Source: Phormidium tenue FACHB-886 (GTDB lineage Bacteria > Cyanobacteriota > Cyanobacteriia > Elainellales > Elainellaceae). From it: DNA of 64,000 bases. Below the pieces are notes generated by a model. That model did not search any database and was not told where the DNA came from. It was given only the letters and a program-made list of their open reading frames with translations. A program made the translations under genes and the position numbers. Below, piece by piece: positions 55,550-63,813 of the stretch; positions within the stretch are counted from its first letter, which is position 1, and each line of letters begins with the position of its first letter. The stretch is from the NCBI RefSeq assembly GCF_014764505.1, contig NZ_JACXWX010000008.1, positions 1 to 64,000 on the forward strand, written 5' to 3'.

Positions 55550-56089
55550 CTAGCCCAAACGCTTCTCAAGATATTGCCCAATCATCTGTTGCTCTCCAGC
55601 ACGAGAAATAATCGTTTGGCGAGTGCGATATTGCTGTCCAACCAGTTTTAGCTCTTCCTCAAACATGGAGTCGTTGTATTCTGTGCGGAGGCAGAGCGTT
55701 TCAGGATTCGTAAAATAGAATTCAGCGGTGACGGGCTTAGGAGTAGCGAAGCCGCGATCGCGGAATAGAATACTTCCTTTTGCGCCAAACAGCGTACTGC
55801 CCCGCGACTGCTTCTTGCCCGAAACTGAATCTTCACTGTTCCAGATAACCTCTGCACCGCACGTCATGATGGTTTCGTCTTCGAGGTGGTGCAGTTGGGC
55901 AAGCTTGCGGAGTTCGCTACAGCCCTGCTCTAGATAACGGATGCTGATTAAGCTGACCATCTCCTTCGTTTCCCCATCTGGCAAGGTGTAGTAGCGGCGC
56001 TCTGAACGCCACTGACCAGCAGACCGTTGAAAGAATGCGGCGATTAGAGATTCATCGGTAACTTGAGAAAGCGGTAGAGATAGGGTCAC
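55550..56089 (-). CDS. Phycobiliprotein chromophore lyase, CpcS/CpeS type
   Basis: A 179-aa lipocalin-like protein. CpcS/CpeS lyases attach phycocyanobilin or related bilins to cysteines of phycobiliproteins. The family pattern is visible in SLIAAFFQRSAGQWRSERRY followed by YTLPDGETKE, then EVIWNSED, GSTLFGAKGSILFRDRGFA and the C-terminal EELKLVGQQYRTRQTIISRA. The family name rests on my recognition of this pattern, and the exact class (CpcS-I, II or III) cannot be told. It implies the organism makes phycobilisomes. It stands alone, convergent with recJ. Confidence 0.83.
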   Translation of the reverse strand: MTLSLPLSQVTDESLIAAFFQRSAGQWRSERRYYTLPDGETKEMVSLISIRYLEQGCSELRKLAQLHHLEDETIMTCGAEVIWNSEDSVSGKKQSRGSTLFGAKGSILFRDRGFATPKPVTAEFYFTNPETLCLRTEYNDSMFEEELKLVGQQYRTRQTIISRAGEQQMIGQYLEKRLG

Positions 56090-56348
56090 GAGCGGTTCCT
56101 CTTATGTTCAGTAGATCGTGCTTCTAATAAAGCAATCAGCTTTAAACGCACATTTTCGGTGCACTAAACCAAATTGTTAATATTCTTAACATAGAAGTGA
56201 CTGAATTGACTACCTGCAGCGCAGAGATTAGCCTTTACCTCCTACGGTAGGAGCAGTGATGGAAATTTGCCCTCTAGCGGTAGATGGGTTAAGTTGCTCT
56301 TGCTGCATCCCTCGGAAGATGTAGGGTGACAATGAAGTCTGAGCAGCG
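56090..56348. other. Gap between lyase and Nudix genes
   Basis: About 260 bases with no gene. A small stem ctccta-cgg-taggag lies at 56239-56253; it is GC-poor and has no T run. Both flanking genes are on the minus strand, so this region holds the upstream region of the lyase gene and the downstream region of the Nudix gene. Confidence 0.45.
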
Positions 56349-56777
56349 TTATCTAGAAGCGCTGTGAATATACTCGTTGACCTTCATCAGGAGCTGTCGT
56401 GCTTGATTGAAGGTAATTTTTTGGAGGGCTATATCCAGCGTTAGCCAGGCATAGTCTTTAATCTCTTGGACTTGACAAGTCACATCGGCGGATTGCACAA
56501 AGGCGGGAAAATAGGTGACGGTTTTCTCGATTGACTGGCGATCGCGCATGAAGGTATAGCGTTCGGTGAAAGAGACTTCTTCTAACACCTCATATGCCTG
56601 GATACCTGTCTCTTCTTCAAACTCCCGACGGGCAGTGGCAACCGCCGTCTCACCTGGATCTGCATGTCCTTTGGGAAACCCCCAGTGCCCCGCCCAATGC
56701 TGAATTAACAAGAAACGATCGCCATCTGCCTGCCGCCAAATTGGAATAATTCCAAACGCTTCGTCTATTTTTTTCAT
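56349..56777 (-). CDS. Nudix hydrolase (diadenosine tetraphosphatase type)
   Basis: A 142-aa Nudix enzyme whose layout matches bis(5'-nucleosyl)-tetraphosphatases: EAFGIIPIWRQADGDRFLLI, then GHWGFPKGHADPGETAVATA continuing into RREFEEETGIQ, which contains the full Nudix box. The GFPKGH block is typical of the Ap4A group. It probably hydrolyses dinucleoside polyphosphates formed under stress (known for the family; substrate not proved here). Start ATG 56777 (MKKIDEAFG). Confidence 0.88.
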   Translation of the reverse strand: MKKIDEAFGIIPIWRQADGDRFLLIQHWAGHWGFPKGHADPGETAVATARREFEEETGIQAYEVLEEVSFTERYTFMRDRQSIEKTVTYFPAFVQSADVTCQVQEIKDYAWLTLDIALQKITFNQARQLLMKVNEYIHSASR

Positions 56778-57139
56778 GCGCTATTGCCTTGTTGTCTAAC
56801 TGTAGATGATGTGTCTTGGTGATTTCTGTTGCGCTATTGCTGCCCTGCTCGAAGAACTATCTCTGACGGTTTGTGTATGAAAGCCCGCAAATGAAAGCTT
56901 GTACTCTATAACCTCAGACCGTTCAAGTAGCGCTATTGTATTTATCTTGCGATAGGCGCGCCACAAAATGCTGCTATAAGCATTGCTACAAAACGTGGAG
57001 AAATTGGCTAGGTATCCGCAATAACGCCGACTGCTGGGAAACGCCTTAAGATAGACGTAGGGTGCATTAAATGGTGTCGGTGTTTCTTTAGCTACGTTTT
57101 TTAGTTTCATACTCTCGATTACGCTACCTTCACGGCTGC
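56778..57139. other. Gap upstream of the Npun_F0494-like gene
   Basis: About 362 bases, divergent between a - strand Nudix gene and a + strand gene, so two promoters are expected. A 104-codon frame at 56796-57110 (- strand) shows no family pattern and overlaps the likely promoter area; I do not call it. Confidence 0.45.
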
Positions 57140-57556
57140 ATGACCCCTACCAATTCCTCTGCAACTTCTACACAGATTGCCTCTATTCAGTATTCTTCTG
57201 CTACCGTCGCCCGTGCTGAGCGAGCTATGCGCTGTACCTCCTTTCGGCTGCTGTTATTTTCTACAATGCGGCAGCAGAGCGTGGAGCTAAAAGCGATCGC
57301 TGGAAAGGCAGGGATTGACAACGGCTATACATCACGTCCTCTGGCAGAGCTTGTTGCAGAAGACGATCTGCTCTGGTTGATTCAGGTCGGGGTGTTGCGG
57401 CGCGAGGTGGATGGACAAGGCTTAACGGATAGTTTTCGGCTAACGCCTCTGGGGCACCAGCTTGTGGAGCGGCAGCAGACACAGATGGCATCACAGCCGT
57501 CTTTGAGCGATCGCCTATATAATGCGGTGAGTCGGTGGGTTCGATTGCCAATTTGA
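57140..57556 (+). CDS. Conserved cyanobacterial protein, Npun_F0494-like
   Basis: A 138-aa soluble protein. After about 25 poorly structured residues comes a helical region starting ARAERAMRCTSFRLLLFSTM and a segment LLWLIQVGVLRREVDGQGLT followed by DSFRLTPLGHQLV, which resembles a winged-helix ending. The pattern matches, from memory, a family in cyanobacterial genomes labelled Npun_F0494; no function is known to me. The winged-helix-like part suggests nucleic acid binding (inference). A 51-bp repeat region follows before cobQ. Confidence 0.65.
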   Translation: MTPTNSSATSTQIASIQYSSATVARAERAMRCTSFRLLLFSTMRQQSVELKAIAGKAGIDNGYTSRPLAELVAEDDLLWLIQVGVLRREVDGQGLTDSFRLTPLGHQLVERQQTQMASQPSLSDRLYNAVSRWVRLPI

Positions 57557-57578
57557 ACGGGTTAGGCTTGAAGTCTTT

Positions 57579-57696
57579 AGCCCTAAGTGTTCCCAGCTTT
57601 TCTAAGTATTTCCAGCCCTGAGTGTTCCCAGCCCTAAGTGTTCCCAGCTTTTCTAAGTGTTCTCAGCCCTGAGTGTTCCCAGCCTATAAGTTCTCA
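57579..57696 (+). repeat. 51-bp tandem repeats upstream of cobQ
   Basis: Two 51-bp units (57579-57629 and 57630-57680) plus a partial third. Each unit is built of three related blocks: agccctaagtgttccc, agcttttctaagt(a/g)tt with two or three further bases, and agccctgagtgttccc. The units are contiguous without spacers. They lie in the gap between the Npun_F0494-like gene and cobQ and may be tandem protein-binding sites or simply expanded repeat DNA. Confidence 0.75.
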
Positions 57697-57774
57697 ACGT
57701 TTAGCTAAGATTGAGTCTTCAAGGCTCAGTGTTTAACGCTCTTCCCGTCCCTAGCCTTCGGAGGTTCTGCATAC

Positions 57775-59274
57775 ATGAAAGCCATCATGGTGGTTGGCAC
57801 TACGTCCCATGCTGGGAAATCCTTTGTAACCACCGCACTCTGTCGAATCTTGAGTCGGCGCGGCTGGCGAGTAGCGCCCTTTAAAGGGCAAAACATGGCA
57901 CTGAACGCTTATGTTACTAACACAGGCGGCGAAATTAGCCATGCACAAGCGGTGCAGGCTTGGGCGGCTGGCATTACGCCCAGCGTTGAGATGAACCCAA
58001 TTTTACTGAAGCCACAGGGCGATATGACCTCACAGGTGATCTTGAAGGGTCGCGTTGCTGGCAAGGTGGGCGCAGCCGAGTACTATGAGCGGTTTTTTGA
58101 GGCGGGTTGGCAGGCGATCGAGGAGTCGCTGAATCGGCTGAGCGAAGACTATGACTTGCTGGTTTGCGAAGGGGCAGGCAGCCCGGCAGAAATTAACCTG
58201 AAGCACCGCGATCTAACCAACATGCGGATAGCTCGCTACTTAAACGCACCAACGCTGCTAGTGGTGGATATCGATCGCGGCGGGGCGTTTGCCCATATCA
58301 TTGGCACGCTGGAGCTGCTGGATCCAGAAGAACGCGCTTTAATTCGTGGGGTGGTGATTAACAAATTCCGCGGGCAAAAGTCGCTGTTGCAATCCGGGAT
58401 TGACTGGCTGCAAGAGCGGACGGGCATTCCGGTGGTGGGTGTGATTCCCTGGCTGGATCAAGCGTTTCCGGCAGAAGATTCGCTGTCGCTGTTTGATCGC
58501 CGCTCCGAGTCTAACCCAGGCGGCGAGATTACGATCGCCGTGATTCGCCTGCCGCGCATCTCCAACTTCACAGATTTTGACCCGCTAGAGGCAGAGCCAT
58601 CGGTTAATGTCAAATACGTCAGCATTAAAGAGTCGTTGGGCTATCCCGATGCTGTGATTCTACCCGGCTCGAAAACGACGATCGCTGATCTAGTTGCAAT
58701 GCAGCGAACTGGCATGGCGGAGGCGATCCAAAATTACGCTGCCGCCGGTGGAACAGTGCTAGGTGTTTGCGGTGGCTACCAGATGATGGGCAAACTGCTT
58801 GCCGACCCAGAAGGGCTGGAAGGACAGGAAGGACGCTATCGCGGCTTAGGGCTGCTGCCGCTGAAAACAGTAATTACCGGGCAAAAGGTAGCGCGTCAGC
58901 GGCTCGTCACTTCCAACTTTCCCCAGGTAGGGTTGCCTGTTGCAGGCTACGAAATCCACCAAGGACGCAGCCATGTTGTAGACACCGAAGCCGAAAGCGG
59001 CACGCCTGCCTACAAGCCGCTGTTCGATGATTCTAATTTAGGGGTAGTGGATGCAACGCAGTCAATTTGGGGTGCCTATCTGCATGGCATTTTTGACAAC
59101 GGACCCTGGCGACGGGCTTGGTTAAATCGGCTTCGGCAGCAGCGCGGCTTAAAGTCTTTGCCTACGGGCATTCCTAACTATCGAGAGCAGCGCGAAGCGA
59201 TGCTGGATTCCATTGCTGAAGTGGTTGGTAGTCACCTCAACTTGGCCCCCATTTTGCAGCTGATCGACAAATAA
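57775..59274 (+). CDS. cobQ: Cobyric acid synthase
   Basis: A 499-aa glutamine-dependent amidase (CobQ/CbiP) that amidates four side-chain carboxylates of adenosylcobyrinic acid a,c-diamide in cobamide synthesis. The N-terminal P-loop-type ATPase begins MVVGTTSHAGKS (8-16). The class I glutamine amidotransferase domain has the nucleophile Cys332 in LGVCGGYQMMG and the His motif in GAYLHGIFDN near residue 440. Length is normal. The start ATG 57775 is well placed. No cobalamin riboswitch was recognised upstream. The next gene encodes a small ferredoxin. Confidence 0.96.
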   Translation: MKAIMVVGTTSHAGKSFVTTALCRILSRRGWRVAPFKGQNMALNAYVTNTGGEISHAQAVQAWAAGITPSVEMNPILLKPQGDMTSQVILKGRVAGKVGAAEYYERFFEAGWQAIEESLNRLSEDYDLLVCEGAGSPAEINLKHRDLTNMRIARYLNAPTLLVVDIDRGGAFAHIIGTLELLDPEERALIRGVVINKFRGQKSLLQSGIDWLQERTGIPVVGVIPWLDQAFPAEDSLSLFDRRSESNPGGEITIAVIRLPRISNFTDFDPLEAEPSVNVKYVSIKESLGYPDAVILPGSKTTIADLVAMQRTGMAEAIQNYAAAGGTVLGVCGGYQMMGKLLADPEGLEGQEGRYRGLGLLPLKTVITGQKVARQRLVTSNFPQVGLPVAGYEIHQGRSHVVDTEAESGTPAYKPLFDDSNLGVVDATQSIWGAYLHGIFDNGPWRRAWLNRLRQQRGLKSLPTGIPNYREQREAMLDSIAEVVGSHLNLAPILQLIDK

Positions 59275-59372
59275 GTATCCGTGATGAACACTGGTAAGGA
59301 GAGGCTCCTCATGTCTGCAGAGCCTATGCAAATGAATTGCCACAGCCGAGGGCAAAGGGCGCAAAGAATCTC

Positions 59373-59612
59373 ATGAGTGTGACGGTTCGCTTTCTACCCA
59401 ACGATGTAACGATCGCCGCCGAAGTCGGCGAACCCTTGCTCCAAGTTGCGAATCGGGCTGGATTGACAATCCCTACAGGCTGCCTCTTGGGATCATGTCA
59501 TGCCTGTGAAGTGGAGCTAGAAGATGGCAGAGCCATTTGCGCCTGTATTTCTGCTATCCCATCGGGACAGCAAGCGATAACGATCAATCTGTTCGTTGAT
59601 CCAACCTGGTGA
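59373..59612 (+). CDS. Short 2Fe-2S ferredoxin
   Basis: A 79-aa ferredoxin-like protein from ATG 59373 (MSVTVRFLPNDVTIAAEVGE); an ATG 12 codons upstream is less likely. The cluster loop PTGCLLGSCHACEVEL supplies C37, C42 and C45, the plant-type CX4CX2C spacing. The fourth ligand must be C56 or C58, only 11-13 residues on, whereas classical photosynthetic ferredoxins have about 29. This is a compact, specialised ferredoxin; its electron donor and acceptor are unknown. The stop overlaps the folK start by four bases. Confidence 0.85.
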   Translation: MSVTVRFLPNDVTIAAEVGEPLLQVANRAGLTIPTGCLLGSCHACEVELEDGRAICACISAIPSGQQAITINLFVDPTW

Positions 59613-60157
59613 GCCTGATGACAGAAATATCCCTTGTCATACCGTGGCATCGTGCAGCGATCGCTCTAGGCAGCAACATCGGAGATTCACCCGCTATTTT
59701 AGAGTCGGCGCTCCAAAGGCTCGATCAAACGAAGGGGATTTGTCTAGAGACACAATCGCCCTTTTATTGGACTGAGGCGATCGGCCCGCCCCAGCCAGAT
59801 GTTTTGAATGCCTGCGCGATTCTCTCAACCCAGCTCACACCCATTGCCTTGCTTGATGTACTATTAGCTGTCGAAGCTGAGTTTGGTCGAGTCCGTCAAG
59901 AACATTGGGGGACACGATCGCTTGACTTAGACTTGCTGCTGTTCGATGATGCTGTGGTTAGCCAGCCTGCGCTGCAACTGCCCCACCCCCGCCTGAGTGA
60001 ACGCGCTTTTGTGCTTGTTCCGCTTAATGACATCGCTGCTGACTGGATTGAACCTCAATCAGGTCAGACGATCGCTGAATTGCTCAAACGAGTAGACCGC
60101 TCTGGTATTAAAGCGAAATTGCCATCTAGGCAAGTAAGTGCTGACAAAAATTGCTAG
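59609..60157 (+). CDS. folK: 2-amino-4-hydroxy-6-hydroxymethyldihydropteridine diphosphokinase
   Basis: A 182-aa FolK, which transfers pyrophosphate from ATP to 6-hydroxymethyl-dihydropterin in folate synthesis. Family marks are AAIALGSNIGDSPAILESAL near residue 16, the FYWTEAIGPPQPDVLNACA block, EFGRVRQEHWGTRSLDLDLL with the metal-binding Asp pair in LDLDL, and LPHPRLSERAFVLVPL. The start is GTG 59609 (GTGA overlap with the ferredoxin stop), so the two are translationally coupled. Confidence 0.95.
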   Translation: MSLMTEISLVIPWHRAAIALGSNIGDSPAILESALQRLDQTKGICLETQSPFYWTEAIGPPQPDVLNACAILSTQLTPIALLDVLLAVEAEFGRVRQEHWGTRSLDLDLLLFDDAVVSQPALQLPHPRLSERAFVLVPLNDIAADWIEPQSGQTIAELLKRVDRSGIKAKLPSRQVSADKNC

Positions 60158-60222
60158 CGCTAGAGGCTAGACTACCAGTTGTATTTAATCTGTCCACATC
60201 AATCTAACTCTTATCCTCTGCT

Positions 60223-60780
60223 ATGCCTGTCGGACCTGAGCCTCCCCAACTGCTACGCCAGAAGTTATTTTATCGTGGGCGTAAATTTAATCTTGAAGTC
60301 AATCGCCTGCGATTGCCCAACAACACTGAGGGTGACTGGGAATGTGTCCGGCATCCGGGTGGCGCTTTGGCAGTGCCGGTTACGTCAGAAGGCAAACTGG
60401 TGTTGGTGCGGCAATACCGCTTTACAGCGCAGGGGCGTTTGCTAGAGTTTCCTGCCGGAACCGTGGAGCTAGACGAAGACCCTGCTACGACGATTCGGCG
60501 TGAAATTGAAGAAGAAACGGGTTATCGGGCGAATCGCTGGCAGCCGCTCGGCAAGTTCTTTTTGGCGCCGGGCTACTCCGACGAAGTAATTTATGCTTTC
60601 TTGGCGCAGGAGCTGGAGAAGCTAGAATCGCCTCCACCTCAGGATGAAGACGAAGATTTAGAACCTGTGCTGATGACACCACAAGAGTTTGAGAAGGCAA
60701 TTATGGCAGGTGAGCCGATCGACGCTAAATCAATTTCTAGCTTTGTGCTGGCGCGGCCCTTCTTAGATATGAATCTCTAA
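60223..60780 (+). CDS. Nudix hydrolase (ADP-ribose pyrophosphatase type)
   Basis: A 185-aa Nudix enzyme. Its box is GTVELDEDPATTIRREIEEE followed by TGY, preceded by LLEFPA; the layout with a proximal LVLVRQYRFTAQGRLLEFPAG is that of ADP-sugar pyrophosphatases. It should cleave ADP-ribose or a related compound to AMP and a sugar phosphate. It is 65 bases after folK on the same strand and may share its transcript. It is the third Nudix gene in this window. Confidence 0.88.
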   Translation: MPVGPEPPQLLRQKLFYRGRKFNLEVNRLRLPNNTEGDWECVRHPGGALAVPVTSEGKLVLVRQYRFTAQGRLLEFPAGTVELDEDPATTIRREIEEETGYRANRWQPLGKFFLAPGYSDEVIYAFLAQELEKLESPPPQDEDEDLEPVLMTPQEFEKAIMAGEPIDAKSISSFVLARPFLDMNL

Positions 60781-60898
60781 CGTGGAGCTTCATGCAATCA
60801 CACAAGAATTTGCAGGTTCTCAAGGTTGATTCGCATCGATTTTTTGACCCCGTGCTATCATCCATACGCATTCATGGACGGCGAAGGATGAGGCAGGT

Positions 60899-61690
60899 AT
60901 GTATGTAAGTAAGCTGGGGTGGGCTGTGGGCAGCATCGTGGTACTGGGCTGTGGGCAGGCAATTGCCGCACCGCTGCAGGTTGCTCAAGCTGTAGAGACG
61001 AACTGCCGCCAAACGAATTCTGCAACCGGGGTTTATGAACAGCCCAACGTCAATAGTCCCTCCCGTGGAATTCTGCCGATCGCCCAGACGGTACAGCTAG
61101 AAGTTCTGGGAACCGGTACCGGCTGGGCACGAATCAGTCAGCCTACAGTTGGCTGGGTCGAGGCGCAATATCTCACTCCAGCAGTTCCTTGCGAGGGTGA
61201 TGCTGCAGCACAGCCAGCCGAGACATCTTCTAGTGACGCAGCTAGTGACACGGCTGGTGACAGCAATGCCAATGCGGTGCAAGACAATCGCCAGTCTCGC
61301 TTAACTGCCGCAGAACGGCGATCGCTCCGCAATCCTGATGCTGCATCATCAGACCCCACCTCAGCAGAGCCTGAGCTAAACTCCGACGATCGTCGCCTCA
61401 GTCCAGACCGTTCTACTCCCACCGATATTGCCGAGGTTACAGCTATAACGTGCAGCGTGTTGCCTACCTATGGGCTAGCCGTTCGCAGTGAACCGACCGT
61501 TACGGAGGCTACCTACATTGATACAATTCCTCAAGGAACATACCGCTTTCAATTTACCCGCAACACCTTAAGCGATCGGATATCGGAGGGAACTCGGCGC
61601 TGGGTATACATTACGGCTCCGGTCGAGGGTTGGATTTCGCTGGGAGTTGTGGGCAGAGAATTTACGCTAGGGGGAGATGAGTGTGGCTGA
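60899..61690 (+). CDS. Secreted protein with SH3-like domains
   Basis: A 263-aa exported protein. Residues 1-30 form a signal peptide (VGSIVVLGCGQAIAAPLQVAQA). Two bacterial SH3-type segments are visible: one at about 35-95 (TGVYEQPNVNSPSRGILPIA, then GTGWARISQPTVGWVEAQYL) and a second at about 180-260 (LAVRSEPTVTEATYIDTIPQ, RWVYITAPVEGWISLG). A Ser/Asp/Ala-rich linker joins them. Such domains usually bind cell wall or peptides outside the cytoplasm. Its last 14 bases overlap the start of the downstream oligopeptidase gene. Confidence 0.82.
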   Translation: MYVSKLGWAVGSIVVLGCGQAIAAPLQVAQAVETNCRQTNSATGVYEQPNVNSPSRGILPIAQTVQLEVLGTGTGWARISQPTVGWVEAQYLTPAVPCEGDAAAQPAETSSSDAASDTAGDSNANAVQDNRQSRLTAAERRSLRNPDAASSDPTSAEPELNSDDRRLSPDRSTPTDIAEVTAITCSVLPTYGLAVRSEPTVTEATYIDTIPQGTYRFQFTRNTLSDRISEGTRRWVYITAPVEGWISLGVVGREFTLGGDECG

Positions 61691-63746
61691 TTGGGTCGCA
61701 GGTACGGCTAACGTGAAGGGCAAACCGCCGGTTGCAACCAAACGTCCTTATATACATTCGTTACACGGTGACGAACGGAGCGATCCTTACTTCTGGCTAC
61801 GCGATCGCGAGAATCCCGAGGTAATGGCCTACCTGGACGCCGAAAACGCATACACCGATGAAATGATGCGGCATACTGAGCCGCTCCAAAAAGCGTTATA
61901 TGACGAGATGCTGTCTCGAATCCAGGAGACAGATCTCTCCGTTCCCTACCGTAAAGGCGATTATTACTATTACAGCCGCACTGAAGAAGGCAAAAATTAC
62001 GCGATCTATTGCCGCAAGCAGGGCAGCCTGGATGCACCAGAAGAAGTGCTGCTTGACCAAAATGATTTGGCTGAAGGACAAGAGTATTTTGCGCTAGGTG
62101 TTCTGCAAATCAGCCCCAATCAACAGTTGCTTGCCTACTCGATCGACACCACGGGCGCAGAGCTGTTTACGCTGCATTTTCTAGATCTAAAAACGCGCCA
62201 GCTTTATCCAGAAACAATTCCTGGTACAGACTATTCTTTTGCCTGGGGCAATGATAGTCAAACGGTCTTTTATACTCAGGCAGACGAAGCGCATCGTCCG
62301 CATCAGCTCTTGCGTCACCGCTTGGGCAGTGCGATCGTTGAAGATGTGCTAATTCACTACGAGCCAGACGAGTCGTTCTACCTAAGCATCGGCAAGACCC
62401 GCAGCGAAGCGTTTCTGCTCATGAGCTTGGGCAGCAAGATTACAACAGAAATTCACTACCTCGATGCGAATAATCCAACGGGCAAGTTCCAGGTGATTCG
62501 TCCGCGCACAGTTGGCGTGGAGTACGACATAGACCACCATACGGACACTTTCTACATTGCCACCAACGAAAACGCGATCAATTTTAAGCTGATGCAATCT
62601 CCGATCACTGCCCCTGCAGACTGGCAGGAAGTGATTCCGCACCGAGAAGATGTGCTGCTGGAAGGCGTAAGCGCCTTTGCTAACTATCTGGTCGTCTATG
62701 AGCGACAAAGCGGCTTGTCGCAGATTCGCATTCGTCATTTAGCGACGGGCGAAGAACACTACATGGCATTCGCAGAGCCAACGTACGAAGTGTACGAGTC
62801 GATCAATCCAGAGTTCAACACTACAACGCTGCGTTACAGCTACACCTCTCTGACCACGCCTCATTCGGTGTTTGATTACGATTTAGTGAGCCGCTCGCAA
62901 ACGCTGAAAAAAGAAACGCCCGTGTTGGGCGGCTACGACCGGACTCAATATGTCAGCGAGCGTCTGCAGGCGATTGCCCCCGATGGCACTGCAGTGCCTT
63001 TGTCGCTGGTCTACAAAAAAGGAACGACCCGTAACGGTGCAAACCCGGTGTATATGACGGGCTATGGGGCTTATGGCTTCAGCTATCCTGACTCTTTCTC
63101 TTCCACGAGGCTAACGCTGCTCGATCGCGGGGTGGTGGTGGCGATCGCTCATATACGCGGCGGTTCTGAAATGGGGCGTAAGTGGTACGAAGACGGCAAG
63201 TTTCTCTGCAAGAAGAATACTTTTACTGATTTTATCGCCTGCGGTGAGCATCTGATTCAGCAAGGCTGGACTTCCCCACAGCATTTGGCCATTTCGGGCG
63301 GCAGCGCAGGCGGTTTGCTGATGGGCGCTGTCCTCAACCTGCGCCCAGAGCTGTTCAAAGCGGCGATTGCCCATGTGCCGTTTGTCGATGTTGTCACGAC
63401 GATTCTGGACACATCCCTGCCGCTCTCGGCAATGGAATGGGAAGAGTGGGGTAACCCGAACGATCAGGCGTTTTATGACTATATGAAGTCTTACTCGCCC
63501 TATGACAACGTGGAAGCTAAAGCTTATCCAGCACTGTTGATTACCGCTGGTTTAAACGATCCGCGTGTTTCCTATTGGGAGCCCGCCAAATGGACGGCAA
63601 GGTTGCGCGATTTGAAGACAGACGATTGCATCCTGTTGCTAAAAACCCACATGGGCGCGGGGCATGGCGGTGCATCAGGGCGCTATGAGCAGCTCAAGGA
63701 AACTGCATTTGAGTTTGCGTTTTTGTTAGATCAATGGAAGCTTTAA
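61677..63746 (+). CDS. Oligopeptidase B-like serine peptidase (S9A)
   Basis: A 689-aa prolyl-oligopeptidase-family enzyme that cuts short peptides, often after basic residues in the oligopeptidase B subgroup. The N-terminal part (DPYFWLRDRENPEVMAYLDAE) and beta-propeller fit family length. The catalytic Ser is in ISGGSAGGLLMG, the Asp in LITAGLNDPRVSYWEPAKW and the His in MGAGHGGASGRYEQ. No signal peptide is seen, so it is probably cytoplasmic. The ATG at 61677 overlaps the SH3 gene by 14 bases, suggesting the two are one transcript. Confidence 0.92.
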   Translation: MSVADWVAGTANVKGKPPVATKRPYIHSLHGDERSDPYFWLRDRENPEVMAYLDAENAYTDEMMRHTEPLQKALYDEMLSRIQETDLSVPYRKGDYYYYSRTEEGKNYAIYCRKQGSLDAPEEVLLDQNDLAEGQEYFALGVLQISPNQQLLAYSIDTTGAELFTLHFLDLKTRQLYPETIPGTDYSFAWGNDSQTVFYTQADEAHRPHQLLRHRLGSAIVEDVLIHYEPDESFYLSIGKTRSEAFLLMSLGSKITTEIHYLDANNPTGKFQVIRPRTVGVEYDIDHHTDTFYIATNENAINFKLMQSPITAPADWQEVIPHREDVLLEGVSAFANYLVVYERQSGLSQIRIRHLATGEEHYMAFAEPTYEVYESINPEFNTTTLRYSYTSLTTPHSVFDYDLVSRSQTLKKETPVLGGYDRTQYVSERLQAIAPDGTAVPLSLVYKKGTTRNGANPVYMTGYGAYGFSYPDSFSSTRLTLLDRGVVVAIAHIRGGSEMGRKWYEDGKFLCKKNTFTDFIACGEHLIQQGWTSPQHLAISGGSAGGLLMGAVLNLRPELFKAAIAHVPFVDVVTTILDTSLPLSAMEWEEWGNPNDQAFYDYMKSYSPYDNVEAKAYPALLITAGLNDPRVSYWEPAKWTARLRDLKTDDCILLLKTHMGAGHGGASGRYEQLKETAFEFAFLLDQWKL

Positions 63747-63813
63747 ACCTAAAGCTTTAGAGCTACGTATTTGTGGGCGTAGCTGTGGGCGGCAATGCCG
63801 CCCACACCAGAAA

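Noticed and set aside
56796-57110. 104-codon frame on the - strand
   Set aside because: No recognisable family, irregular composition, and it fills the divergent promoter region.
57579-57696. Possible CRISPR array before cobQ
   Set aside because: The blocks are all related to each other and there are no unique spacers; no cas gene is present.
57557-57774. Cobalamin riboswitch ahead of cobQ
   Set aside because: I could not find the conserved B12-box type sequence or a matching fold; the space is occupied by the 51-bp repeats.
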